Under the pieces are notes generated by a model. The model was not told the origin of the DNA, did no database searches, and saw only the letters and a list, made by a program, of their open reading frames with translations. Made by a program: the position numbers and the translations under genes. Positions 8,574 through 16,593 of a stretch of DNA of 64,000 bases are shown one piece after another. The DNA comes from Geoglobus acetivorans. Lineage in GTDB: Archaea; Halobacteriota; Archaeoglobi; Archaeoglobales; Archaeoglobaceae. Each line of letters opens with the position of its first letter. Positions within the stretch are counted from its first letter, which is position 1. Where the stretch lies: positions 558,001-622,000 of the forward strand of contig NZ_CP087714.1 of assembly GCF_039641995.1 (NCBI RefSeq), in the 5' to 3' direction.

Positions 8574-9578
8574 ATGGCAAAGATTTACTATGACGGAGAT
8601 GCAGACCTGGAGCTTTTGAAGGGAAAGAATGTGGCAGTTATCGGTTATGGCAGCCAGGGGCATGCCCACGCTTTAAACCTGAAAGAGAGTGGCGTGGATG
8701 TTGTGGTTGGGCTTTATGAGGGAAGTAAAAGCTGGAAAGTGGCAGAGAAAGACGGTCTTGTGGTTAAGACAGTTGAAAAGGCCAGCGAAGAAGCGGATGT
8801 TATCATGATGCTCATCCCCGATACTGTACAGCCTGCCGTTTACAAAAAATACGTCCATGAGGCGCTCGAGGAGGGCAACATGCTGATGTTTGCTCACGGG
8901 TTCAACATTCACTACCAGCAGATAATCCCGCCAAGCTATGTTGATGTTACAATGGTGGCTCCAAAAAGCCCCGGACATATTGTGAGGAGGATGTATCAGG
9001 AGGGCAAGGGAGTTCCCGCTCTCGTTGCCGTTCACCAGGACTACAGCGGAAAGGCGCTCGATCTCGCTTTAGCTTACGCAAAAGCAATCGGGTGCACGAG
9101 GGCTGGAGTGATTGAAACCACGTTCAGGGAGGAGACCGAGACCGACCTCTTTGGAGAGCAGGTGGATCTGTGCGGTGGTGTTGCAGAACTGATCAAAGCA
9201 ACCTGGGAAACTATGGTTGAGGCGGGATATCAGCCTGAGGTGGCTTACTTTGAGGCTCTCCACGAGCTGAAGCTTATTGTGGATCTGATCTACGAGGGCG
9301 GAATCTATGCAATGTGGTATTCTGTCAGCGACACGGCAAAGTATGGTGGCATGACGAGAGGCAAGAGAATCATTAACGAATCCGTGAAGGAAGAGATGAG
9401 AAAGATCCTTAAGGAGATCCAGAGTGGCGAGTTCGCAAGGGAATGGATTCTTGAAAACATGGCAGGAAGGCCAAGCTATTCCAGACTCCTTGAAATGGAA
9501 AAGAATCATCCCATCGAAGAGGTTGGGAAGGAACTCAGGAAAATGATGCCATGGCTTAAGGGAATAGACACCGAATAA
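8574..9578 (+). CDS. ilvC: Ketol-acid reductoisomerase (class I)
   Basis: A 334-residue IlvC of branched-chain amino acid synthesis, converting acetolactate or acetohydroxybutyrate to the dihydroxy acid with NADPH and Mg2+. The dinucleotide-binding motif is [15 protein letters not shown], and the metal/substrate-binding region includes [23 protein letters not shown] and [10 protein letters not shown], near the C terminus. The ATG at 8574 ([15 protein letters not shown]) is chosen because it matches the family start and lies about 20 nt after the TTTAAATTTA box at 8546-8556; an upstream in-frame ATG inside moaC would add 17 unrelated residues. No other ilv or leu gene is adjacent. Confidence 0.96.
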   Translation: MAKIYYDGDADLELLKGKNVAVIGYGSQGHAHALNLKESGVDVVVGLYEGSKSWKVAEKDGLVVKTVEKASEEADVIMMLIPDTVQPAVYKKYVHEALEEGNMLMFAHGFNIHYQQIIPPSYVDVTMVAPKSPGHIVRRMYQEGKGVPALVAVHQDYSGKALDLALAYAKAIGCTRAGVIETTFREETETDLFGEQVDLCGGVAELIKATWETMVEAGYQPEVAYFEALHELKLIVDLIYEGGIYAMWYSVSDTAKYGGMTRGKRIINESVKEEMRKILKEIQSGEFAREWILENMAGRPSYSRLLEMEKNHPIEEVGKELRKMMPWLKGIDTE

Positions 9579-9627
9579 TTTTAATTTTTAGCTGAATTTT
9601 TTCGGTAAAGCAAAACAGGGTTATGTC

Positions 9628-10080
9628 ATGCCTCTCTCATCGGATTGGCTCAGGGAATACGTCATGAGCATGGGTATTGATGCGGAGATTGTTGAGGTGG
9701 GAAAAGCTTCTACTGTAAAAGAGGCTGCGGAGGCGCTTGGGTGCAGCAGGAGGCAGATTGTAAAATCCATTGTGCTTGTTGCCGGAGATGAACCTGTTGT
9801 GGCAATTGTTGATGGTGCCTCGTCGGTTGACCTTGAGCGGGTGAGCAGCATTCTTGGTATCCCTGTCAGGATTGCGGGGAAAGATGAAGTCCTCCGGCTA
9901 ACTGGATTTCGGGCTGGCGGAGTACCTCCTATTGGACATACCTGCAAAATTATCCTTGATGAGCGGGTTCTGGAGATGGAGCGAGTTTATGGCGGTGGGG
10001 GTGACGAGGGACATTTGCTCCATATTCGCTCCCGGGACATTGTTCGGGAATGCACGGCAGTTGCGAGAATCAGGAAATAG
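9628..10080 (+). CDS. YbaK/ProX-type aminoacyl-tRNA deacylase
   Basis: A 150-residue protein of the YbaK/EbsC/ProXp family, which clears mischarged Cys-, Ala- or other aminoacyl-tRNA in trans. The family fold is visible: STVKEAAEALGCSRRQIVKS with the conserved Lys, VAIVDGASSVDL, LTGFRAGGVPPIGH (the substrate-pocket Gly-Gly-x-Pro-P loop) and IHIRSRDI-like end motif. Length and motif order are typical. Substrate specificity is not predictable. It follows ilvC with its own 49-nt gap, and converges with the winged-helix gene that ends at 10083. Confidence 0.88.
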   Translation: MPLSSDWLREYVMSMGIDAEIVEVGKASTVKEAAEALGCSRRQIVKSIVLVAGDEPVVAIVDGASSVDLERVSSILGIPVRIAGKDEVLRLTGFRAGGVPPIGHTCKIILDERVLEMERVYGGGGDEGHLLHIRSRDIVRECTAVARIRK

Positions 10081-10082
10081 CG

Positions 10083-10358
10083 TTATCTGTATTTCGTTAT
10101 TTTTCCATCTATAAAATCTTCTTCGGAAAGCCTTCTGTATATCTGGACGAGTTCAACACCCTTTTCTGTGGGAAAATAGAGTGTTTTTCCATTAACCTGC
10201 TTTTCTGAGATTAATCCCTTATCTTTTAGATATTTCAGATACTTCTCGACGAGATGAAAGTTCAGGTTGGCATTGTAAACTATCCTGGTTTTGTTTGCAC
10301 CACCATTCATTAACGTGCAGATTATGTCCACCACTATGTCGAATCTCGTACGGCGCAT
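10083..10358 (-). CDS. Small winged-helix transcriptional regulator (HTH_45-like)
   Basis: A 91-residue protein that is one winged-helix domain: DIVVDIICTLMNGGANKTRI, then VYNANLNFHLVEKYLKYLKD (recognition region), then the wing KQVNGKTLYFPTEKGVEL. This is the pattern of the archaeal HTH_45 regulators. The ATG at 10358 is preferred over an in-frame GTG nine bases upstream because of the GGTGA site five bases before it. A paralogue with the same IVYxxNLNF core lies at 10505-10741. It has its own promoter with an inverted repeat over the TATA region. It may regulate the adjacent exported-protein island (inference from position only). Confidence 0.8.
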   Translation of the reverse strand: MRRTRFDIVVDIICTLMNGGANKTRIVYNANLNFHLVEKYLKYLKDKGLISEKQVNGKTLYFPTEKGVELVQIYRRLSEEDFIDGKITKYR

Positions 10359-10381
10359 TGTATTCACCTTATATTATTTTA

Positions 10382-10405
10382 GAAGATATATTTCGAAACA
10401 TCTTC
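10382..10405. promoter_or_regulatory. Operator-like inverted repeat GAAGAT-N12-ATCTTC
   Basis: Perfect 6-bp arms 24-47 nt before the ATG of the winged-helix gene at 10358. The interval contains the TTCGAA core and the AT-rich box ATATATTTC that is the best TATA candidate, so a dimeric protein bound here would block transcription. Autorepression by the gene's own product is a reasonable guess. Confidence 0.4.
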
Positions 10406-10504
10406 GATAATTCTTTTTTCATTTTACTATGACTAATAATTTTGCTAACTCATCATAATTACTGCAATAAGTGAAACAACCCGTAAAAGACCTTTTATTC
10501 GAAT

Positions 10505-10741
10505 TCAGAACATTTCCTTGTATTTTCTTATGAATTTCAAACCTTTATCGGTGGTTTTGTAATATGTCTTTCCTTCTTTCCGATATTTCACTATGAGTTC
10601 CAATTCCGAAAGGCGGTCGATGTATCTTGTTGCTATCTTGAAGTTGAGGTTTGAACCGTAGACTATCCTGGTCTTTAAAACTTCATCCTGCGCAATTTCG
10701 AGTATGCTGACCATTATTTCAAGTTCACTTCTTTTTTTCAT
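10505..10741 (-). CDS. Small winged-helix transcriptional regulator (HTH_45-like), paralogue
   Basis: A 78-residue winged-helix protein: ELEIMVSILEIAQDEVLKTR, IVYGSNLNFKIATRYIDRLS, then the wing VKYRKEGKTYYKTTDKGLKF. It is a paralogue of the gene at 10083-10358 (shared KTRIVYxxNLNF core). The ATG at 10741 has GGTGA five bases before it; an ATG at 10747 and a GTG further up are possible. It overlaps the end of the DUF5305-type gene by 17 nt and so is cotranscribed with a component of the surface-protein island. That coupling argues that it controls that island. Confidence 0.78.
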   Translation of the reverse strand: MKKRSELEIMVSILEIAQDEVLKTRIVYGSNLNFKIATRYIDRLSELELIVKYRKEGKTYYKTTDKGLKFIRKYKEMF

Positions 10742-11738
10742 TTCCATCACCCTTTCTGTAAATGTATGCATTCCCGTTCGACATCACGGCGAGGTACTCA
10801 TCAGTTTCTATAATCGGGGATTCAAGCTCATAGGCTATTTTTCCAACGTCTTCAAGACTTCTGAGAAAAACTGTGTTTCCTGCAGTCGGAGATATCTTTC
10901 TCGCCTGTACTATCAGGGAATCGTACTTCTTTCTGAACTTCCTGTCAAGTCTGCCATTGTTTATCTTCGAGTTTATTCCTCCCATTATGAGCTCTTTGTT
11001 CAGGGTCAGTATTGCTGATGCGCTTGTAACGAGAACAGCCACAAGTACTGTCTTGATGGTGGAAGGCTTTGCATTGCCGAATGGGGTGGAGATGTAGTTC
11101 TGAACGACGACATCCCTTTCAATATTCTCGCTTTTGCTGAACTCCAGATTAGCAAACTTCAGTGTCTTTCCCACCGTCATCGAGGAAATATGCCTGTACT
11201 CGCTCCTGATTTTCTCCCCGTTGATGTTGCCCATTATGTTTACTGTAGTTTCGATTTCGACAATCGGAGTGTTGTAGTTGAGTCCTGTCTCCTTTTGAAT
11301 TCTGTCCCAGAGCTGTTTGACGTAGAAGATGTCTACAGAAATTTTTCCTGACTGCTTGCCATCAATCACGCCTTCATAGCTGTAAGGCAGTTCTTTCCTC
11401 CATTCAGGGAGAACCTTGCTTTCTGAAGGTTTCAGGTACATTCTGATTGAATAATCTCCCGTAACACCTGGAGATGCCTTAATTTCGTATTCGAGCCAGA
11501 ATCTCTTAACGAGATTTGCGAAGAATGTATCCCCTCCTCTGATGGTATCTTTATCTCCGAAGATTATGGTTGGGGAGGTTATCTCAGCAACAGGAACGAA
11601 TCTGACTTCAACCCCGAATGACCCCACTCTCTTTTTCATTTTCTCCTCGTCAGGTATGTCCCAGTAGGATATCAGGAAGTAGGCAGATAATACTGCAAGA
11701 ATCAGGAATATTTCCGTGACAATCTTTACGCGTTTCAT
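10725..11738 (-). CDS. DUF5305-type membrane protein
   Basis: A 337-residue protein with an N-terminal membrane helix (about residues 5-24, VTEIFLILAVLSAYFLISYW), a large outside beta-rich domain (about 30-220) and a second membrane helix (about 228-248, TVLVAVLVTSASAILTL). A basic cytoplasmic tail of about 90 residues follows. The layout matches the archaeal DUF5305 family, which has no known function. The ATG at 11738 is chosen because GGGGGAGGTGAGC stands directly before it; an ATG 18 nt upstream is possible. It lies next to the signal peptidase and DUF1102 genes; a role in assembly, export or anchoring of those proteins is inferred only from that context. Confidence 0.75.
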   Translation of the reverse strand: MKRVKIVTEIFLILAVLSAYFLISYWDIPDEEKMKKRVGSFGVEVRFVPVAEITSPTIIFGDKDTIRGGDTFFANLVKRFWLEYEIKASPGVTGDYSIRMYLKPSESKVLPEWRKELPYSYEGVIDGKQSGKISVDIFYVKQLWDRIQKETGLNYNTPIVEIETTVNIMGNINGEKIRSEYRHISSMTVGKTLKFANLEFSKSENIERDVVVQNYISTPFGNAKPSTIKTVLVAVLVTSASAILTLNKELIMGGINSKINNGRLDRKFRKKYDSLIVQARKISPTAGNTVFLRSLEDVGKIAYELESPIIETDEYLAVMSNGNAYIYRKGDGNEKKK

Positions 11739-11786
11739 GCTCACCTCCCCCTTCATTATTTCTGCTTCGAAACGTTATTAATGGTG

Positions 11787-11805
11787 AATAAACTGAATTA
11801 CTGAA
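11787..11805 (-). promoter_or_regulatory. Copy of the island promoter element TTCAGTAATT
   Basis: On the minus strand the element reads TTCAGTAATTCAGTTTATT; the core TTCAGTAATT ends 58 nt before the ATG at 11738. Related cores stand at nearly the same distance before two other exported-protein genes (17158-17176 and 18967-18985), and a fourth copy is at 20351-20364. Confidence 0.45.
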
Positions 11806-11817
11806 CAAAATTCAGTT

Positions 11818-12882
11818 TCACTTCAACTGGAAGTTTCTCATTTTTCGTTTGAAGAGTCCTGGCTGCATCCTTATCCTGTAGTACTTTTTCTCTCCACTGA
11901 ACATGTGGATAATCGTCAGAACAGCGAGTATTTCGAGGTCAATCATGAGTACGGGGATATATTCGTTTATTGAGAACAGTCTGTAGGCTATCTCAGGGGG
12001 CAGCAATGGAAAATACTTTGCAACAAGTATTTTTTCCTCATACAGTCTTGTCTCTATTGGGGCCTTTATGGTTACTGTGAGGGTTTTTGACTCTCCTGGC
12101 CACAGAACAAAATATTCATCTATGGCGGAATTTCCACCACCCTTTACAGCATAGATCATTGGATAGTGCAGGTTGTTGGAGACCGTCAGATTCCTCTGGA
12201 ACACCTGTCCGGGAAGCACCCATTCCTCCCTCAAACCACCTGCTGAGGTTACACCGTACTGTATCTTCTCATTTCCAATCCATATCGTTCCAGAGAATGT
12301 TGTGAGGAGCAGAAGGCTGAATGTTAGGATTAGAAAAACCTGATCTGAATGGAGTCTGAGTGATTTCCTCGATCTTCTCTTTTTTCTGCGCTTCTTGTCA
12401 CCCCCCAGCATGATTTCGGCCAAGCCTGCCAGGAAGAACACCGCCACCATCAGCGTTTTGTGGTTCCATGCGAATTCGGAAACTTCGCTTACGTAATTCC
12501 CAACCTGCGGAATCTTAACAGGTCTGTCGAGGAATGTTATCACCTTACCTGCTATAAACTCTCTTTTTACGAGATCCTTTCCGCTCTGCTGATCGGTGGC
12601 GATATTGTTGTCTCCTTTGGTTATATATCCTCCCGAAATTTCTGAAAAAATTCTGTGACAGACCCATTCTCCATTTGAGTAAAATACGATTATGTCGCCT
12701 TTTTCAAGGCTGAAAAATACGGGAGTCATGAAAATCAGGTCCCCCTTGCTCAGTGTCGGCTCCATGCTGTTTGAGGTTATATACGACACGAAAACCGGTC
12801 TGTTCATGAGAGCCCCGAGAACTGTAGAAAATGAGAAAACCAGGATTGAAATGCTTATTATGAGCGCAAGCCCTCTCCTCAT
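11818..12882 (-). CDS. Enlarged SipW/Sec11-like signal peptidase I
   Basis: A 354-residue membrane signal peptidase of family S26B. After an N-terminal membrane helix (residues 5-25) come the catalytic Ser39 in SNSMEPT, the His76 of CHRI (archaeal/ER type uses Ser-His in place of Ser-Lys) and the KGDNN motif with Asp91. Unlike ordinary archaeal signal peptidases of 150-220 residues it goes on with two more membrane helices (about 141-158 and 183-200), an outside domain (about 205-300) and a last helix (about 315-335). In bacteria a dedicated SipW peptidase processes TasA and camelysin; here the gene is the last of an operon of exported DUF1102-type proteins, overlapping the Cys-rich gene by four bases. 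It probably trims them. Confidence 0.88.
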   Translation of the reverse strand: MRRGLALIISISILVFSFSTVLGALMNRPVFVSYITSNSMEPTLSKGDLIFMTPVFFSLEKGDIIVFYSNGEWVCHRIFSEISGGYITKGDNNIATDQQSGKDLVKREFIAGKVITFLDRPVKIPQVGNYVSEVSEFAWNHKTLMVAVFFLAGLAEIMLGGDKKRRKKRRSRKSLRLHSDQVFLILTFSLLLLTTFSGTIWIGNEKIQYGVTSAGGLREEWVLPGQVFQRNLTVSNNLHYPMIYAVKGGGNSAIDEYFVLWPGESKTLTVTIKAPIETRLYEEKILVAKYFPLLPPEIAYRLFSINEYIPVLMIDLEILAVLTIIHMFSGEKKYYRIRMQPGLFKRKMRNFQLK

Positions 12883-13913
12883 GAATGACGCCCTCGGCCA
12901 TGCTTTTTGCTCCTATCGCTCCCATTACTGTCTCCGCTGCTTGTGTCACAGCAGCTATTTGAATCACAGCCTTCATCACTGCAGTTGCTGGAATCACTGC
13001 AACAGTCGTCACCGCTGCATCCATTGTCGCTACTGCATCCCTCCTCACAGCATCCGTCTGAATCACAGCAGCATTTCTCATCTGAGTAAACATCGATACA
13101 GATGGGGTTGCTCTTTACATCGTATCCAACGACTTCTGCACCATCATTCAGACAGTATGTTCCCGGAGATGTGAACTCCTGTTTGCACGCTGGGTTTTGC
13201 TTGGTCGTAACGTTTACGTCGAGCCACTCCACATCCCCGTTTTCCAGGTGTACATACCACATGATGGTGGAAGAGCCGGAATTGCCCATGCCATTGCCCA
13301 GTATTTCATATCTGCCAGATGATGGATTGATTTCAAGAATCTCGAGTTCTGCAGGTATTACATCTTTTATAACGAAGTCATCAGAATATCCTGGATTTTT
13401 CACCAGGATTCTGAAGGTCCAGTATTCCTTTTCTCCAACCTTTACGGACTCCTTTCCACTCATAAGGTGCTTTTCGATCTCGATTCTCGGACTGGAGATG
13501 TTGATTGTGCATGCATAAAGCTCTGCGGATCCATTCGCCCAGTCTGCAGATACTCTTGCTGTTATCGAATAAAACCCGGGCATCCCATAAAATGTTGCTG
13601 TAACTTCCACACTCCCGTTTGGCGGGAGGAAAAACTCACTTTCGTGATCGATACTTAACGAATCAGTATACACATAAAAAGTGGCCTCCTCTCCAAGCCT
13701 GTTTGTAATATTCAGGAGTGTGAACGTATCGCCAGATATCAGATAAAGGATTTTATTTTCGGGACACAGGCATGAAATCAGGGATTCATTCAGCTCAGTA
13801 ACATTTGCAGAAAAGTTTCTTTCAGCACCGAATTCCTTAAAATGGCTGGATGACCCGACAAGAAGCCCGAAACTGAGAGTCAGGAGTATCAGCAGGTTAA
13901 TGTATGTTTTCAT
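12879..13913 (-). CDS. Exported protein with DUF1102-like N terminus and Cys/Asp/Ser-rich tail
   Basis: A 344-residue exported protein. The signal segment (TYINLLILLTLSFGLLVGSS) runs directly into SSHFKEFGAERNFS, the same post-cleavage signature as in the neighbouring DUF1102 proteins, though the rest of that domain is not recognisable. A DUF11/CARDB-like beta domain covers about residues 155-260. The last 70 residues are extreme: 13 cysteines in about 42 residues within an Asp/Ser/Gly background (for example CCCDSDGCCEEGC), then a basic end (RSKKHGRGRHS). Possible roles are metal binding or disulfide cross-linking on the surface; neither is shown. The ATG at 13913 has GGGTG five to six bases upstream. 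No homologue of the tail is recognised. Confidence 0.82.
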   Translation of the reverse strand: MKTYINLLILLTLSFGLLVGSSSHFKEFGAERNFSANVTELNESLISCLCPENKILYLISGDTFTLLNITNRLGEEATFYVYTDSLSIDHESEFFLPPNGSVEVTATFYGMPGFYSITARVSADWANGSAELYACTINISSPRIEIEKHLMSGKESVKVGEKEYWTFRILVKNPGYSDDFVIKDVIPAELEILEINPSSGRYEILGNGMGNSGSSTIMWYVHLENGDVEWLDVNVTTKQNPACKQEFTSPGTYCLNDGAEVVGYDVKSNPICIDVYSDEKCCCDSDGCCEEGCSSDNGCSGDDCCSDSSNCSDEGCDSNSCCDTSSGDSNGSDRSKKHGRGRHS

Positions 13914-13957
13914 CTTATTCACCCTTCAAAAAAATATGGAAATGCATTTTGATCGCC

Positions 13958-15526
13958 TCATGACACCAGAATGTCTATGGTATCTATCACGATGTCGTCT
14001 GCAAGCAGTTCTATTGTTATCGTTTGAGGAGCATGCGGCTCCGGTGGAGTTATCTGAATTGAAAACGTAACCTGGCTGCCCCACGCCACATTCGTGTACT
14101 TGTCAGGAGTCCATGTAACAATCCATCCCGGTGGAGCGCTGGCCCTCAGGGTCAGGTTCCCGATTGGCTGTTCCGCAACCTCTTTTATCTTGTTTTCAAT
14201 GATTGTTGGTAAAGCGCTCAAATCTCCCTGCAGCTCGGCATAGGCGCCGTCGGTCATGTCTGCCATGTACATGAAGTTTGTTCTTGCATCATCGCTGAAC
14301 TCGTCGTCTCTGCCTGCGTAGATTGATATTATCGTCAATCCGAAGTCATTAGCAGAGTTGACGGTGTTCACGTAGTCAACATCATCTGAAGTGTTCATGA
14401 GCCAGTCGTCCCCGGGGTCTCCACCATAGTTGTTTTCGAAAACACTCAGGCCGTTTGGCATGTTGTGGGGCGGAGCGTCTCCGAGTATGACCAGTATTTT
14501 CCTTGCGTCATCTCTCCAGCTCATCTCACTCATCGCCTTGTGGATCGCATAAGCGTACGGCTCAGGCTCGTCGAGCCCATTTTTGATTTCAAGGTCGTTA
14601 ATCGCACCTGCTGCAGCGTTTATGTCGTAGGTCAGATCTGAATCCATTCTCCACGGATAGTCTCCGGGAGCTCCGTAATTTTTACCGTATGGCCATCCAT
14701 AGCCGTAGTTTTCGGAGTAGAGGTACAGTCTTGGATAATCTGCGAGGCTCGCAACACCGAATCGTGAATCCTGAATCAGAAGTCGTATGTCACTCATCAG
14801 GTCTATCGCACTGACCTTTGCCTGATTCAGCTCTTCCAGCATGCTGCCCGTTACGTCGAACATGAACACTATGTCGCCCTTGGGAGCTCTCTCCGGAAGT
14901 TCAACCCTCCATTCAAAGTTTTGCGGTACCGGTGTCGGAGTGGGTGTTGGAGTCTCTTCCGGTGTTGGTGATGGGGACGGCGTTGGGGTTGGCACAACAC
15001 CGTTGCACGGCTCTGCATGAATTCTGAGTCTTCCATCTATACTTCCAAGCTCTTTAGACTCTATAAGGAGACCGATCTCCTTCCTCTCTCCGGGAAGTAT
15101 CTGCAAAACGGTTTTCTGGGATGCGTTTAGATAGTCCTCAAGATATGTTTTGATCTCTTCAGGTTCTGAGGTTACGGTTACGTTTATGCAGACACCGTCC
15201 CACAGGTTGTTTGAAATTTCAAAGACCCTGTCGAATGCGTATTTGCTATCCGGACTGAGGCCCTCTCCCTTTCCTTCATCCCACTCTGGGTTGTTTGTGC
15301 TGAAGTCTATGTACAGCTTTCCATCCTGCCCGATATATGCATAGGGCTGGAGGGGTTTGAGGTCTATCAGTTCCTGATCGTCAGATACAACAGCGATGCT
15401 GTAGTTTCTCGTTGCAGTATATTCTGTGAATGTTGCCGTTATACCAATAACGTATGCTGATGCTATGAGGAGCATTACCAGCAGTCCTGTAAATGTCCAA
15501 ATCCTTTTTGGATTAGATTGTGGCAT
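13958..15526 (-). CDS. Exported DUF1102-VWA fusion protein (putative adhesin)
   Basis: A 522-residue exported protein. A signal helix (about residues 10-30) is followed by a DUF1102-type domain (about 32-174: ATFTEYTATRNYSI, DDQELIDLKPLQPYAYI). A Pro/Thr linker spans 179-201. A von Willebrand A domain covers about 217-425 with a MIDAS-like D224-V-T-G-S228. A C-terminal beta domain (about 447-522) ends in strands without a membrane anchor. VWA domains with MIDAS bind ligands through a metal ion and sit at the tips of many pili. As the only fusion in an array of DUF1102 proteins it could be the tip or adhesive subunit (inference). The start overlaps the upstream DUF1102 gene by 14 nt. Confidence 0.85.
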   Translation of the reverse strand: MPQSNPKRIWTFTGLLVMLLIASAYVIGITATFTEYTATRNYSIAVVSDDQELIDLKPLQPYAYIGQDGKLYIDFSTNNPEWDEGKGEGLSPDSKYAFDRVFEISNNLWDGVCINVTVTSEPEEIKTYLEDYLNASQKTVLQILPGERKEIGLLIESKELGSIDGRLRIHAEPCNGVVPTPTPSPSPTPEETPTPTPTPVPQNFEWRVELPERAPKGDIVFMFDVTGSMLEELNQAKVSAIDLMSDIRLLIQDSRFGVASLADYPRLYLYSENYGYGWPYGKNYGAPGDYPWRMDSDLTYDINAAAGAINDLEIKNGLDEPEPYAYAIHKAMSEMSWRDDARKILVILGDAPPHNMPNGLSVFENNYGGDPGDDWLMNTSDDVDYVNTVNSANDFGLTIISIYAGRDDEFSDDARTNFMYMADMTDGAYAELQGDLSALPTIIENKIKEVAEQPIGNLTLRASAPPGWIVTWTPDKYTNVAWGSQVTFSIQITPPEPHAPQTITIELLADDIVIDTIDILVS

Positions 15527-16013
15527 TGAGGGACACCCCCACCATCTGTCCGTTCCTCATATCGAATACAAAACCGACACAGGTTTCTTCCATCCATCCA
15601 AGCTGGAATATCAGGTGTTGCGTGGCAGTCTCGGGAGAATACGCTGTTGCAGATGTCGGCGCGTACATCATCACGCTGGGAGATGATGAATTCACGACGA
15701 ATGTAACTGTCTGGTTCTCCCACAGTGTGTTCTTCACGTAGAACATGCAATCAAATGCGTACAGCGTGTCGGGACTCAAACCGGCTCCGTATCCCGGATA
15801 CTTGGGATGGGACGGTGAGATATCTATGTACAGCTTTCCATCCTGCCCGATGTATGCATAGGGCTGGTTGGGGACAAGTCTGAGCAGTTCCTGGTCATCC
15901 GCAACAACCTGAACACGAAAACCCCTGTTTGCAGTGTAGTCCTTGAAATGGCTGCTGACCCCAGTTATCAATAAAAATGAAATTATTAGGACCGCTGTTA
16001 TCGCTGCTTTCAT
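15513..16013 (-). CDS. Exported DUF1102 protein (TasA/camelysin-like), copy 3
   Basis: A 166-residue secreted protein: signal helix at residues 3-19, then the family signature SSHFKDYTANRGFRVQVVAD, DDQELLRLVPNQPYAYIGQD, GAGLSPDTLYAFDCMFYVKN. Two cysteines (C89, C145) match the pairs in its two neighbours and may form a disulfide. No C-terminal membrane anchor. The ATG at 16013 is used because GAGGTG lies six bases upstream; a GTG nine bases earlier is also in frame. It lies between another DUF1102 gene (gap of 23 nt) and the VWA gene (overlap of 14 nt), so it is a middle gene of the operon. Proposed role: subunit of an extracellular fibre (inference). Confidence 0.82.
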   Translation of the reverse strand: MKAAITAVLIISFLLITGVSSHFKDYTANRGFRVQVVADDQELLRLVPNQPYAYIGQDGKLYIDISPSHPKYPGYGAGLSPDTLYAFDCMFYVKNTLWENQTVTFVVNSSSPSVMMYAPTSATAYSPETATQHLIFQLGWMEETCVGFVFDMRNGQMVGVSLNATI

Positions 16014-16036
16014 TGAAAACACCTCAAAAAATTAAG

Positions 16037-16579
16037 TTATTCCTGGTAAGGGTATGCATGCATAGTCATTTCTCCGGTGTAATCGCCCGTCTTTATGCCG
16101 GTGGTATCTATGACGAACCCTATGCACGCCTTATCTCCATTCTCGATCACAACGTGGAGGTTGGTTGTTGCGTTGGCAGGATCGGTGTTGCCCTCGTCAC
16201 TTTTATCCGAGTATATCTTCACGATTCCCTGTAGTTCGCTGGACAGATCGATGTCCATCCCTATTGTCATATTTTCTTCCCAGAGATCGTTTGAGACGCA
16301 GAAGACATCGTCGAACACGTATTTCGAGTCAGGGCTTACACCCTTTCCGTATCCCGGGTAATTCTCGTTCTCTGCGTCAAACCTGACTATGAGTTCTCCA
16401 TTGTCACTGTCAATGAATGCGTATGGCTGGTTCGGTGTCAGATCGATAAGTTCCTGGTCATCTGTTACGATAGCTATTGTGAAATTCCTTTCCGCATGGT
16501 ACATTCTGAAGTCGGCGCTAAGCCCTGAAACAAGTGCTATGGCGATGGAAAACATCACCAGGTATATTATTTTGTTCAT
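16037..16579 (-). CDS. Exported DUF1102 protein (TasA/camelysin-like), copy 2
   Basis: A 180-residue secreted protein: signal helix about residues 4-20, then SADFRMYHAERNFTIAIVTD, DDQELIDLTPNQPYAFI, GKGVSPDSKYVFDDVFCVSN and LWEENMTI. Cysteines C94 and C152 match the pairs in the flanking copies. Several N-x-S/T sites are present (for instance NMT, NAT), so surface glycosylation is possible. A GGGGTG site precedes the ATG. It is separated from the upstream copy by 14 nt and from the downstream copy by 23 nt, indicating one operon. Differences in the loop between the two Cys residues suggest the copies have diverged in exposed regions. Confidence 0.83.
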   Translation of the reverse strand: MNKIIYLVMFSIAIALVSGLSADFRMYHAERNFTIAIVTDDQELIDLTPNQPYAFIDSDNGELIVRFDAENENYPGYGKGVSPDSKYVFDDVFCVSNDLWEENMTIGMDIDLSSELQGIVKIYSDKSDEGNTDPANATTNLHVVIENGDKACIGFVIDTTGIKTGDYTGEMTMHAYPYQE

Positions 16580-16593
16580 AGGTCAGCACCCCA

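Noticed and set aside
12704-13174. Plus-strand frame rich in His, Ser and Cys over the Cys-rich tail
   Set aside because: The repeated TGT/GCA codons of the tail produce repetitive peptides in every frame; the minus-strand frame has a signal peptide and operon context, the plus strand has none.
14930-15000. Short repeat in the VWA gene as a possible tandem-repeat locus
   Set aside because: It is the codon pattern of the Pro/Thr linker (PTPTP) and not a separate repeat element; similar linkers occur in the cytochrome.
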